Origin: Corynebacterium felinum
Lineage (GTDB): Bacteria; Actinomycetota; Actinomycetes; Mycobacteriales; Mycobacteriaceae
Assembly (NCBI RefSeq): GCF_030408755.1
Contig: NZ_CP047209.1
Coordinates: forward strand, 1,116,001-1,180,000
DNA: 64,000 nt
Direction of reading: 5' to 3'
Positions 46,242 through 56,817 of the stretch are shown piece after piece. The notes below the pieces were generated by a model. That model did not search any database, was not told the DNA's origin, and saw only the letters and a program-made list of their open reading frames with translations. Within the stretch, counting starts at the first letter, position 1, and each line of letters begins with the position of its first letter. A program made the position numbers and the translations under genes.

Positions 46242-46937
46242 TTAATTGTTCCTGTGTTCGAACGACTGCATAGGCCAGGAAGTATTAACAGTACTCGCAT
46301 CTTTACCTTTGCCCGCCAAATGCTTAGCAAAACCGGTTTGCACCTCGTGGTAGCCCACCGCCTGAAACTCCATCAGCTCTTCCACACTGCGAGAGCTAAT
46401 CTCCGTGGCATAGTTCCGCTTCGCCTGCATCCATGCAATACGCGCCGCCGCCAACGCATCAGCAGTTGCTTCATGGGCATTATCAAGCTTGACCCCATAG
46501 TGCTCACTCAACGCGGTCAACGTGCGGGGGCCTTTGCGGTAACGATCACAAATCTTATCCATCACGAACGGATCATAAACGGGACCACGCACCAAAAACT
46601 TCGGCTCCAACCGATGCAAAACAGTCAGATCATAGGGGGCGTTAAACACAACCAACGTGTATCCATCAGCCCACGCTTTTTCAATGGTAGAAATCGTCTC
46701 CTGCACAACATCATCGTGGGGGCGACCGTGTTCCCGGGCATACTCGGTACTAATACCGTGCACCTTGCTCGCCTGTTCAGGAATTTCCACACCAGGATCG
46801 GCCAACATTTCATAGGGATGCGATCCGGAAGAATCAATGCGCACAAGAGCGGAGGTGACGATACGTGCTTCAAAAGGGTTGGCGGAGGTGGTTTCGAGAT
46901 CGAAGCTCAAAACTTTCAAAGGGTCGAAAGAACTCAT
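46242..46937 (-). CDS. DnaQ-like 3'-5' exonuclease
   Basis: A 231-residue DEDDh exonuclease like the epsilon proofreading subunit of DNA polymerase III. ExoI is at the start (VLSFDLETTSANPFEARIV), ExoII in YTLVVFNAPYDLTVLHR, and ExoIII in HNAHEATADALAAARIAW (positions read as DNAHEATADALA), giving the acidic residues and histidine. The ATG at 46937 is chosen because the ExoI strand then starts nine residues in. TACTCT ends 7 bases before it, so the transcript is likely leaderless. ligA is divergent 53 bases away. It may proofread or process DNA ends; the main epsilon gene may be elsewhere. Confidence 0.87.
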   Translation of the reverse strand: MSSFDPLKVLSFDLETTSANPFEARIVTSALVRIDSSGSHPYEMLADPGVEIPEQASKVHGISTEYAREHGRPHDDVVQETISTIEKAWADGYTLVVFNAPYDLTVLHRLEPKFLVRGPVYDPFVMDKICDRYRKGPRTLTALSEHYGVKLDNAHEATADALAAARIAWMQAKRNYATEISSRSVEELMEFQAVGYHEVQTGFAKHLAGKGKDASTVNTSWPMQSFEHRNN

Positions 46938-49668
<2,731 letters not shown>

Positions 49669-49904
49669 CGAATATCACAGCCTTTCATCTGAACGAGAAG
49701 TATCAAGGGCACATTCTACGAACATTTAAGCCTACGTGTGTGTTCAAGGGGGTGAGTTGGTGCAAAGATTGTCAGCTTATGCTCGCCTTTTGGTGGCGTG
49801 GGAGTTTTGAATTTTTTACTGGGGTATCCTATAAGCTTGTATCGGCTGGATGATGCCTGCGAAAATGTTTCAACACCCCCTCGAAAGTAAGGACAAGACT
49901 AAAA

Positions 49905-50198
49905 GTGCCTGAGATTTCGCGCGACGAAGTCGCCCACTTGGCAAAACTCGCACGCCTAGCGTTAAGCGATGAGGAGCTTGATCGGTTTGCTGAGCAGATC
50001 GACGGGATCATCTCAAACGTTTCGGCGGTGCAAAAAGTTGCCGCCCTGGGCGTTGAGCCAATGAGTCACCCCCACTCGATCCAAACCACTATGCGTGAGG
50101 ATGTGGTGGAAAAGACCCTCACCGCCGAGCAGGCCCTTGATCAGGCACCTGACGTGGCTGAGCAACGTTTCGTCGTACCACAGATTTTGGGGGAGTAA
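49905..50198 (+). CDS. gatC: Asp/Glu-tRNA amidotransferase subunit C
   Basis: Small subunit that stabilises the GatCAB complex, which converts misacylated Glu-tRNA-Gln (and Asp-tRNA-Asn) to the correct amide form. It has 97 residues and starts MPEISRDEVAHLAKLARLALSDEEL, the family signature, ending RFVVPQILGE. The GTG start follows a purine-rich AGTAAGGACAAGA tract. A TATCCT -10-like box lies near 49824. gatA follows after six bases. gatB is not in this stretch. Confidence 0.94.
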   Translation: MPEISRDEVAHLAKLARLALSDEELDRFAEQIDGIISNVSAVQKVAALGVEPMSHPHSIQTTMREDVVEKTLTAEQALDQAPDVAEQRFVVPQILGE

Positions 50199-50204
50199 CT
50201 TTTC

Positions 50205-51701
50205 ATGAGCAACAAATACTTGGTTGGGGCACCAGGCTCCAACGAACTGACATCCATGACCGCCGCTGACCTGGCTGCGAAAATTCATACGCGCGAAGTA
50301 TCTGCAGTTGAGGTCACCCAAGCGCACCTCGACCGCATCGCGGACATTGATGCTGACATTCACGCATTCCTACACGTCGGCTCTGAGGAAGCACTCGCGG
50401 CAGCACAGCGTGTCGACGCCTCTCTCGATGCCGGTGAAGCCCCAGCATCCCCGCTGGCTGGTGTCCCACTAGCACTCAAAGACGTGTTCACCACCACGGA
50501 TGCGCCAACTACCTGCGCATCTAAAATTCTTGAGGGCTACATTGCCCCCTATGATGCGACTGTTACCCGCAAAATCCGTGAGGCTGGCATCCCCATTTTG
50601 GGTAAGACCAACATGGACGAGTTTGCTATGGGTTCTTCCACCGAAAACTCCGCCTTTGGCCCAACCCACAACCCGTGGGATGTTGAGCGCACTGCCGGTG
50701 GTTCCGGCGGCGGTTCTTCCGCAGCACTAGCCTCCGGTGAAGCACCGCTTGCTATCGGTACTGACACCGGTGGTTCGATCCGCCAGCCAGCCGCACTGAC
50801 CAACACGGTGGGTGTGAAGCCTACCTACGGCACCGTTTCTCGTTACGGCCTTGTTGCGTGCGCATCCTCCCTCGACCAAGGTGGCCCTACGGCACGCACC
50901 GTGTTAGATACGGCATTACTGCACGAGGTCATTGCAGGCCACGATCGTTTCGACGCCACCAGCGTGAACCGCCCGGTCGCCCCAGTAGTGGCGGCAGCTC
51001 GTGAAGGCGCTAACGGCGATCTGCGCGGCGTGCGCGTCGGCGTGGTTAAGCAATTCGACCGCGAAGGCTACCAGCCTGGTGTGCTGGAGCAGTTCCACAA
51101 AGCTGTGGCACAGATGCAGGCCCAGGGTGCAGAAGTAGTAGAGGTTGACTGTCCGCACTTCGATGATGCGTTGGCTGCCTACTACCTGATCCTTCCCTGT
51201 GAGGTGTCCTCCAACCTTGCGCGTTTCGACGGCATGCGTTACGGCCTGCGCGTGGGCGACGATGGAACCCGCTCTGCGGAAGAGGTCATGGCTTTGACCC
51301 GCGCCGCAGGTTTCGGCCCTGAGGTCAAACGCCGCATCATCTTGGGCACCTACGCACTGTCGGTGGGCTACTACGACGCGTACTACCTGCAGGCGCAGCG
51401 CGTGCGCACCCTGATCGCCCAGGATTTCGCCGCAGCCTATGAAAAGTGTGACGTGTTGGTGTCCCCAACCACCCCAACCACCGCTTTCAAGCTGGGGGAG
51501 AAGATCTCCGACCCGCTGGCAATGTACAACTTCGACCTGTGCACCCTGCCGTTGAACCTCGCCGGCCTGTGCGGTATGTCCCTGCCTGCAGGCTTGGCCC
51601 CTGATACCAACCTGCCTGTTGGTTTGCAGATCATGGCCCCTGCCTTTGCTGACGACCGCCTGTACAAGGTGGGCGCAGCTTTTGAAGCTGGGCAAAAGTA
51701 A
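50205..51701 (+). CDS. gatA: Asp/Glu-tRNA amidotransferase subunit A
   Basis: Amidase subunit that frees ammonia from glutamine for transfer to misacylated tRNA. It has 498 residues. The Ser-cisSer-Lys triad is present: Lys92 in [10 protein letters not shown], and the two serines in [36 protein letters not shown] (about residues 163-198). GGGGGAG lies before the ATG. In the window the next genes downstream are on the other strand, so gatB must be at a distance, as in C. glutamicum where other genes intervene. Confidence 0.96.
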   Translation: MSNKYLVGAPGSNELTSMTAADLAAKIHTREVSAVEVTQAHLDRIADIDADIHAFLHVGSEEALAAAQRVDASLDAGEAPASPLAGVPLALKDVFTTTDAPTTCASKILEGYIAPYDATVTRKIREAGIPILGKTNMDEFAMGSSTENSAFGPTHNPWDVERTAGGSGGGSSAALASGEAPLAIGTDTGGSIRQPAALTNTVGVKPTYGTVSRYGLVACASSLDQGGPTARTVLDTALLHEVIAGHDRFDATSVNRPVAPVVAAAREGANGDLRGVRVGVVKQFDREGYQPGVLEQFHKAVAQMQAQGAEVVEVDCPHFDDALAAYYLILPCEVSSNLARFDGMRYGLRVGDDGTRSAEEVMALTRAAGFGPEVKRRIILGTYALSVGYYDAYYLQAQRVRTLIAQDFAAAYEKCDVLVSPTTPTTAFKLGEKISDPLAMYNFDLCTLPLNLAGLCGMSLPAGLAPDTNLPVGLQIMAPAFADDRLYKVGAAFEAGQK

Positions 51702-51713
51702 AAAAACTCGAAC

Positions 51714-51751
51714 GTAAAAGGTCCACTGCTTTCAAGCAATGGACCTTTTAC
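51714..51751 (+). terminator. Terminator of gatCA
   Basis: GTAAAAGGTCCACTGC (51714-51729) pairs with GCAATGGACCTTTTAC (51736-51751), 15 of 16 positions, 6-nt loop, 12 bases after gatA. Confidence 0.85.
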
Positions 51752-51772
51752 TATCTACGAACCAAGATTTTC

Positions 51773-52080
51773 TTATTTCACCCTCATCCTCTGGCCCCAC
51801 ATATCCACACAGATGGGGCGGTTATACCTTTCGAAACACGTAAAAAATAAAGTACGCAAACGAGGCATCGAGGTAAAGCACACAATCGTAGGTTTTACAG
51901 TTAACCAGTCGGCAAAACGTTTGTCTGCTAATTCCTTCATAAAATCAGGGGAAACAATGCGGAAATCATAGCCAAGGGCTAAAACCCATCGTGGAAAACA
52001 CCATCAACTACAATCCTGCGATAAGGCTCGGGTACCTTGTGATCTCGTTCAAGAAAATCTTCGTACTCGTCCCAATCCAT
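51773..52080 (-). pseudogene. Broken coding remnant downstream of the CPBP gene
   Basis: On the minus strand two adjacent readings look protein-like but lie in different frames. The first runs from ATG at 52080 to a stop at 51979 (33 residues, starting MDWDEYEDFLERDHK). The second runs on to a stop at 51773 and includes DFRIVSPDFMKELADKRF. Together they would make about 100 residues if one frameshift and stop were repaired. I do not recognise a family. The region could also be chance. The CPBP gene stop is 17 bases upstream. Confidence 0.35.
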
Positions 52081-52096
52081 GGCCCAAATATAAAAC

Positions 52097-52633
52097 TCAT
52101 ACCAAAAAGGTGACAGCTATATTCGTAGCCATGTGGGCGACCGCGCCGGGGAGGAAAGACCCTGAGTAATGGCGTAACCAGCCAAGAACCCACCCCAGGA
52201 AGAACTGCAACACAACAATTGGACATAGTCCTGTGTTAAGAATGAGCAGTGAGAGGTGGGGGAGTAGGAATATAACCGCTTGGAGGGTATTACCTGCGAG
52301 AAAGCCGAGGCGGCGCATCAAGAACCCGCCTAAGAATCCTCGGAAGAAGACTTCCTCCCCAAATGCTCGCAATGCGATAACAATGCCCGCGCCGATACTT
52401 GTCACGCGAGTAAATGAATCGCCCAAACTTCCAAACACGTCTTCTGGCATGAGCTGGAAAACAATAGCACTGAGTACACAGACGAGGAGGAAAATCCCAA
52501 GCCCAATGGCGTGGCTTTTCTTATCACCCCATGTGGCGCCGAGGCTATGCAGGATACTTTCCCACTCACGCTTTCGCTTTTGCACGAAAGCGTAGATAAA
52601 GGAAGGGATTACCCAAATAACAAATTCAATCAT
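52097..52633 (-). CDS. CPBP-family intramembrane metalloprotease
   Basis: A 178-residue membrane protein with about five hydrophobic segments. The three CPBP (Abi/CAAX) motifs are in place: the glutamate pair in RAFGEEVFFRGFLGGF, the histidine in FLLPHLSLL, and the closing GAVAHMATNIAV. Bacterial members are often linked to bacteriocin self-immunity or membrane protein processing. No bacteriocin gene is visible nearby. The gene is 48 bases behind rtcB on the same strand. Shorter than many relatives, though all catalytic parts are present. Confidence 0.85.
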   Translation of the reverse strand: MIEFVIWVIPSFIYAFVQKRKREWESILHSLGATWGDKKSHAIGLGIFLLVCVLSAIVFQLMPEDVFGSLGDSFTRVTSIGAGIVIALRAFGEEVFFRGFLGGFLMRRLGFLAGNTLQAVIFLLPHLSLLILNTGLCPIVVLQFFLGWVLGWLRHYSGSFLPGAVAHMATNIAVTFLV

Positions 52634-52681
52634 GGTGGCTCATCCTCGTTACCATTGGCCTATTACCGATGGTAACGAAAA

Positions 52682-53878
52682 TTAAGTTCCCTTGACGTTT
52701 AGAATTTGGCGCAACTTGTGCTTGATTTCCACCAGGTCTTTGGAGTCTTCCATCACCTGATCGATATCCTTGTAGGCGTCGGGAATCTCGTCGATCCACT
52801 CCGAACCTGGGCGGTAGACAATGCCTTCCATTCGCTTCTCCAAATCCTGAAGAGTAAAACGGCGCCGCGCCTCGTTCCGTGAGAACCTCCGGCCCGCCCC
52901 ATGGGGTGCGGAATTCATTGAGGCAGCATTGCCCTTACCCTCAACCACGTAGCTGGCGGTACCCATGGAGCCTGGGATCAACGCAAGACGCCCTTGATCT
53001 GCGCGAACCGCACCCTTTCGCGTCAGCCACACCGTGCGGTTGAAGTGTTGCTCGCGAGTGGTGTAGTTGTGGTGGCAGTTAATCCGCTGGATAATCTCCA
53101 CATCTGCCCCCATAAACGTGGCAAGACAATCGGTGAAGCGATCAATCATCTCCTCGCGGTTTAGAAGCGCAAAGCGTTGTGCCCAGTTAAGCTCCTTGAT
53201 GTACTCATTGAACTCCTCGGTCCCAGCAACGAAATAGGCAAGATCGTTGGTGGTCAGTGGAATCCACCATTGGTGCATGAGCTTCTGCGCCTTGGCAATA
53301 TGCTTGCGTGCAATCTTGTTGCCGACTCCTCGGGAACCTGAGTGGAGGAACATCCACACACGATCTAATTCATCAAGACACAGCTCAATGAAGTGGTTTC
53401 CACCACCCAAAGTGCCCAACTGTTGGCGCCAGTTCTTCGAATGGGAAAGATCCACATTATCCTTCTCGGCCAGCTCAGCGAGCTCACTGCATCGCTTTTT
53501 AGCAGTGGGCTGTAACTCCCAGTCGTTGTAGTTGCCCGCCGACATGGGGATGGCGTCGATAAGCGCCTGGCGCAAGACGGTGAGATCCTTCCCCTCAAGA
53601 TCGGCGGCAGTAAATTGGGTCAAAGCTGCGATCATGCCACACCCAATATCGACACCAACTGCTGCAGGAATCACGGCATCGATGGTGCCGAAAACCGTAC
53701 CCACAGAGGAACCAAGCCCCGTGTGTGCGTCCGGCATCAGCGCAACATGCTCATGCACGAAAGGCAACGCGGCTAATTGCTGAGCCTGCTCGAGCGTGGA
53801 GTCCTCCACCAGTGATGCAAAGCTAACAACCTGCGGCTTGTGTGGCTTGAGATGACGATCAAAGCTCTTTCGAGACAT
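52682..53878 (-). CDS. rtcB: RNA-splicing ligase RtcB
   Basis: GTP- and Mn2+-dependent ligase that joins 2',3'-cyclic-phosphate (or 3'-phosphate) and 5'-hydroxyl RNA ends. It repairs RNAs cut by endonucleases. It has 398 residues. The metal-binding Asp/Cys pair is in AVGVDIGCGMIAAL, then GGGNHFIEL, FLHSGSRGVGN, the HHNYTTREQHF histidines, and the guanylylated histidine region near NSAPHGAGRRFSR. No archease gene is adjacent. Its start follows AAAGGA. Upstream lie a small ORF, a terminator and a promoter that together look like an attenuator. Confidence 0.94.
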   Translation of the reverse strand: MSRKSFDRHLKPHKPQVVSFASLVEDSTLEQAQQLAALPFVHEHVALMPDAHTGLGSSVGTVFGTIDAVIPAAVGVDIGCGMIAALTQFTAADLEGKDLTVLRQALIDAIPMSAGNYNDWELQPTAKKRCSELAELAEKDNVDLSHSKNWRQQLGTLGGGNHFIELCLDELDRVWMFLHSGSRGVGNKIARKHIAKAQKLMHQWWIPLTTNDLAYFVAGTEEFNEYIKELNWAQRFALLNREEMIDRFTDCLATFMGADVEIIQRINCHHNYTTREQHFNRTVWLTRKGAVRADQGRLALIPGSMGTASYVVEGKGNAASMNSAPHGAGRRFSRNEARRRFTLQDLEKRMEGIVYRPGSEWIDEIPDAYKDIDQVMEDSKDLVEIKHKLRQILNVKGT

Positions 53879-53946
53879 TGAAAAACTAATCCTTTCTTAG
53901 ACGTTGAGTGATCAGCGGCTAAAAAAGTGAGGCACTCAAGCAAAAA

Positions 53947-53977
53947 GCGCCGCTGAACACGTAAAGGTTCGCGGCGC
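53947..53977 (-). terminator. Intrinsic terminator between leader ORF and rtcB
   Basis: Reading the minus strand, GCGCCGCGAAC (53977-53967) pairs with GTTCAGCGGCGC (53958-53947) with one bulged base and an 8-nt loop, followed by TTTTTG. It begins 14 bases after the stop of the small ORF and about 70 bases before rtcB. Transcription must pass it to reach rtcB. Confidence 0.8.
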
Positions 53978-53991
53978 ACAGTAGTGAAAAA

Positions 53992-54063
53992 TTAGCGCAG
54001 AGAAAGCACCGCGAAAGAAGTAGGTTCTTGGGAATACTGGCGTTTGATTGTCTGATTCAACAT
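53992..54063 (-). CDS. 23-residue leader peptide ORF of rtcB
   Basis: ATG at 54063 to TAA at 53994-53992. An excellent AAAGGAG ribosome site lies five bases before the ATG, stronger than that of most genes here. The peptide is MLNQTIKRQYSQ followed by EPTSFAVLSLR. Its codons 17-20 (bases 54015-54006 on the minus strand) are complementary over 10 bp, one of them G-U, to the 5' arm of the terminator just downstream. Translation would therefore decide which RNA structure forms. It may alternatively be an independent small protein with its own terminator. Confidence 0.65.
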   Translation of the reverse strand: MLNQTIKRQYSQEPTSFAVLSLR

Positions 54064-54108
54064 GGCTACTCCTTTCGAGAAAAATTGACGGTGACGGTGC
54101 TTTTCAAG

Positions 54109-54137
54109 AATTAATATCTCCGGCGCGGAATAGTCAA
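54109..54137 (-). promoter_or_regulatory. Promoter of the rtcB leader transcript
   Basis: On the minus strand TTGACT (54137-54132) and TTAATT (54114-54109) are separated by 17 bases, with an overlapping TATTAA. The start would fall about 40 bases before the leader ORF, immediately downstream of the dehydratase gene. Confidence 0.6.
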
Positions 54138-54141
54138 TCAT

Positions 54142-55098
54142 CTACCCCCATTGGGGGAGGGTTGCGAGTTCCTGTGCTGTGGCGTTGCCTCCGCTTATAA
54201 CGATTCCGACTTTTTCACCAACGCCGAGCTCATATGCACCGGCGAGTGCTGCTGCGCCCGCCCCTTCTGCGAGGGTATGTGCGCAGGTAGCAAGCAGTGC
54301 GCGTGCCTGGTCGATTGCGTGGTCGTCGACAAGCACAAAGTCGTGCAAACCTGCGCGCATAATAGCTTGCGTACGCGGACATGAGGAGGTGGTGGCAAGC
54401 CCAAGCGCACGGGTGCGGGAGGGGGCGGTGCTCATCTCACCTGTGCGCCAGGAGATGTGGGCGGCAGGTGCGAGGGCGGATTGTACACCGATCACGGCAG
54501 TGGAGAGCCCAAGCCCGTCGCGTACGAGGCAAGCACCTGCTGCGCCGGAGCCGGAACCGATGGGAATATACACGGCATCGCAGTCGGGGTGTTCAGCGAA
54601 TAGTTCAAGATAGACACCGGCGTGACCGGCAATAATTTCAGGTTCAGTGGGGGCGATGAAGCTCAGCGATTCTCGCAGCGCAGTTTGCTTCGCATAAGCG
54701 ATAGATTCGGCCATATCCGCCCCGTGGGCAATAACTTTCGATCCGAGAAGTTCGATGCCCTCAATGCGTTCGGTGGGGGTGGATTCGGGTACCACAATGG
54801 TGCAGTCCGTATTGTGCATCTGTGCAGCATACGCGATCGATTGGGCGTGGTTTCCGGTGGAGGCGCTGATGACCCCGTCGCCGAGTTGGTTGGGTCCGCG
54901 GAGTGCGAACAGTGCGATGCCGCCGCGGATTTTGAAGGCACCGGTGGGTTGGGTGTTTTCGTGCTTGAGCACCATGGTGCGCCCAGTGTGCTTGTTGAGC
55001 ATGGGGTAGCTAAAACAGCAGGTGGGTGGCAGGTGGCGGAGGTATTCCTCATGTGCGGCGTGGATGAGGTCGAGGGAAATGTGTGTGCTGTTGGCCAT
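54142..55098 (-). CDS. PLP-dependent threonine/serine dehydratase family enzyme
   Basis: A 318-residue enzyme of the tryptophan-synthase-beta fold. The PLP lysine is in NTQPTGAFKIRGG (about residue 56), the phosphate loop is GSGSGAAGA, and a C-terminal EGAGAAALAGAYELG closes the active site. Members deaminate threonine or serine to a keto acid; some are racemases. There is no C-terminal ACT-type regulatory domain, so it is the catabolic rather than the biosynthetic IlvA form. A LysR-type regulator diverges from it across 72 bases and very probably controls it. Confidence 0.85.
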   Translation of the reverse strand: MANSTHISLDLIHAAHEEYLRHLPPTCCFSYPMLNKHTGRTMVLKHENTQPTGAFKIRGGIALFALRGPNQLGDGVISASTGNHAQSIAYAAQMHNTDCTIVVPESTPTERIEGIELLGSKVIAHGADMAESIAYAKQTALRESLSFIAPTEPEIIAGHAGVYLELFAEHPDCDAVYIPIGSGSGAAGACLVRDGLGLSTAVIGVQSALAPAAHISWRTGEMSTAPSRTRALGLATTSSCPRTQAIMRAGLHDFVLVDDHAIDQARALLATCAHTLAEGAGAAALAGAYELGVGEKVGIVISGGNATAQELATLPQWG

Positions 55099-55170
55099 AT
55101 TCCTAGTGTGACCTGCGCCAAAAGATAGGTCTAATGGATATTTTCTTTTAAACGCATTAATTTAGTCGAT

Positions 55171-56028
55171 GTGATTGATGTTGAGCGCCTCAAAGTCTTC
55201 GTCGCCTTCGCCCGCGAACGCAATGTCCAAGCAACCGCCGATGAGCTCGGGATTTCTCAGCCCACCGTGTCCCACCACCTCAAACAGCTCAGCAAAGAGT
55301 GCGGGGTGCGGCTGTTGGTAAAAAATGGGCGCAGCCTAGAACTGACTCAAGAGGGGCAACTGTTAGCTGAGCGGGGCGCGCGCATTCTTGCTGAGTTAGC
55401 CCACACTGAAACTCAGTTACGTGCTGTGGGCAGGGCGGATACTGGGCTGGTGCGACTGGCTGCCTTTCCTTCCGCCATGGCAGTGTTGGTGCCGGAGTTG
55501 ATTGTGGCGATGCCGCACATTCAACTCGATGTGGTTGATGCAGAACCTGAGCAGGCTCGGCGCATGTTGGAACGGCGGGAGGTGGATATAGCGTTGACGT
55601 TTCGATATCCCGAAGAGGAGGGGGCGAAGGCGCAGGTTTTGTTTGAGGAAAACTTGATGCTTGTCACACCACGTGGGGTGGGTCAGGGGGTGAAGGACGT
55701 TCGCGATGTGGCTTCGGCTACGTGGCTGACTGGTTGTCAGCAGTGCACAAGTCATATGTTGGGAGTGCTTTCGGGGGTGGGGGTGAATCCACGGCTGGGT
55801 TATGCAAGCGATGATTTCGTTGCGGTTCAAGCGCTGATTGCTGCCGGGCTGGGGGTGACTCTGTTGCCGGAGTTGGCGTTGCGGGCATTTCGGGATGATC
55901 GGGTTGAGGTGGTACCTGTTGCGGGACTATCGCGCAGTGTTTGTGTTGAGGCGTTGCCGCATGTGCTCCAGTCGGCACCTGTCAAGGCTGTGTGGGATAT
56001 GGTGTTTTCTTGCTTTGCGACGAGTTGA
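55171..56028 (+). CDS. LysR-type transcriptional regulator
   Basis: A 285-residue LysR-family protein. The N-terminal winged helix is IDVERLKVFVAFARERNVQATADELGISQPTVSHHLKQL, followed by a linker helix and a periplasmic-binding-like sensor domain (residues about 90-285). The GTG start gives the usual short lead into the helix-turn-helix. It is divergent from the dehydratase gene, the classic layout for a LysR regulator of an adjacent catabolic enzyme; its ligand is likely an amino acid or keto acid but is not known. A cobalamin riboswitch starts about 70 bases after its stop. Confidence 0.92.
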   Translation: MIDVERLKVFVAFARERNVQATADELGISQPTVSHHLKQLSKECGVRLLVKNGRSLELTQEGQLLAERGARILAELAHTETQLRAVGRADTGLVRLAAFPSAMAVLVPELIVAMPHIQLDVVDAEPEQARRMLERREVDIALTFRYPEEEGAKAQVLFEENLMLVTPRGVGQGVKDVRDVASATWLTGCQQCTSHMLGVLSGVGVNPRLGYASDDFVAVQALIAAGLGVTLLPELALRAFRDDRVEVVPVAGLSRSVCVEALPHVLQSAPVKAVWDMVFSCFATS

Positions 56029-56099
56029 CAAAGCCCAAGGCGGGGGTGATTTCACTCAGTGTGGTGAACGTTGTTGCTAAAATGTCTAACTGCACTCAG

Positions 56100-56295
56100 A
56101 AGTGAGCTGGTGGGGTAAAAATTGTGTGTATTTTTGCCCCTGGGAACGCCCGGTGAAAGCCCGGGGACTGGCGCGCAGCGGTGAGTGGGGACTCATGTTC
56201 TCATTTTTTAGAAACCACTGGTCTTTTCCATAGGCTGGGAAGGTTCAAGGGAACATGGGGTAGATCCACCGAGTCCGAAGACCGACCAGCTCGTG
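56100..56295 (+). ncRNA. Cobalamin riboswitch, no gene behind it
   Basis: The core GGGAACGCCCGGTGAAAGCC then CGGGGACTGGCGCGCAGCGGTGA (56142-56184) matches the cobalamin-riboswitch consensus, and GAGTCCGAAGACC (56271-56283) matches its 3' conserved part. The closing P1 helix is visible: GAGCTGGT (56104-56111) with ACCAGCTC (56285-56292), extended by two G-U pairs. GGGGTAAAAA/TTTTTGCCCC forms an inner stem (56112-56140). The family binds adenosyl- or methylcobalamin and turns off B12 import or MetE genes. No such gene follows for 520 bases. Confidence 0.85.
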
Positions 56296-56629
56296 ACCTT
56301 TAGTGTGGGCCTCGCGATTTAGGCGCAACACTGATACTCAACGCATCAGCAGGTCTATCTTTCTTTAGTCAGAGGGAAGATGCTACTGCGTGCTACGCCA
56401 CCACGGTGAACTATTCAAAAATGATCAATGTGTAAGGGATGTAGCACCCAACTGCACAAAGTGGATCAATGTCAGCGGGGCGCAGTTTCTGTCAGCCTGC
56501 GTCCTGGGTCCACGATCGTTGTGGCCTTTACGCACATTTTTGAGTGTGAGGTGAGTCAATGAAACCGTGGCGGGGTATTTTTTGGGAAGCAGGAAGCCTT
56601 TAATACTGCCTTCAATGGTGGTGTGTGGC

Positions 56630-56698
56630 GGAAGAAAGCGCTAACCGTGGTGGGGTTTTTCCCACTCCCTTTTAGCCTCAGCGCGGTTGTTTTCTTCC
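56630..56698. repeat. Nested inverted repeat, possible structured RNA
   Basis: GGAAGAAA (56630-56637) with TTTCTTCC (56691-56698), ACCG (56644-56647) with CGGT (56684-56687), and GTGGG (56650-56654) with CCCAC (56661-56665) nest into one fold. A T9 run follows at some distance (56774-56782). Confidence 0.35.
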
Positions 56699-56788
56699 AT
56701 CCGGACTCAGATGCCACATGCTGTTATTGGGGCGGTAGCGGTCAAAGTTTAAAGGCTTTCCTGTTTTCCCAAATTTTTTTTTGCCCTC

Positions 56789-56808
56789 TTGACCTTGACC
56801 TAACGTCA
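56789..56808 (+). promoter_or_regulatory. MerR-type operator/promoter
   Basis: A TTGACC (56789-56794) runs into TGACCTAACGTCA (56796-56808), an inverted repeat TGAC-5-GTCA, just before the MerR gene start. MerR-family operators lie between -35 and -10 in this manner, which suggests autoregulation. Confidence 0.5.
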
Positions 56809-56817
56809 TAGTTCACA

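Larger units (their letters stand above)
56296..56817 (+). other. 522-base non-coding stretch after the riboswitch
   Basis: No gene I can support. A 14-codon ORF (56559-56603, MKPWRGIFWEAGSL) has a good GAGGTGAG ribosome site. A 62-codon ORF at 56623-56811 has no such site and odd composition. A structured segment lies at 56630-56698. The region may be what is left of a gene once controlled by the riboswitch, but no recognisable remnant of metE or a transporter could be read in any frame. Confidence 0.4.

Noticed and set aside
56640..56740. FMN-riboswitch-like segment AGTCCGGATGGAAGA on the minus strand
   Set aside because: Only the 3' motif resembles the RFN element; the GGGGC...CCCACCGGCGG 5' part is absent from the expected place.
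56623..56811. 62-codon ORF between the riboswitch and the MerR gene
   Set aside because: No ribosome site, odd composition (poly-Phe, TCCYWGG), and overlap with an inverted-repeat structure.
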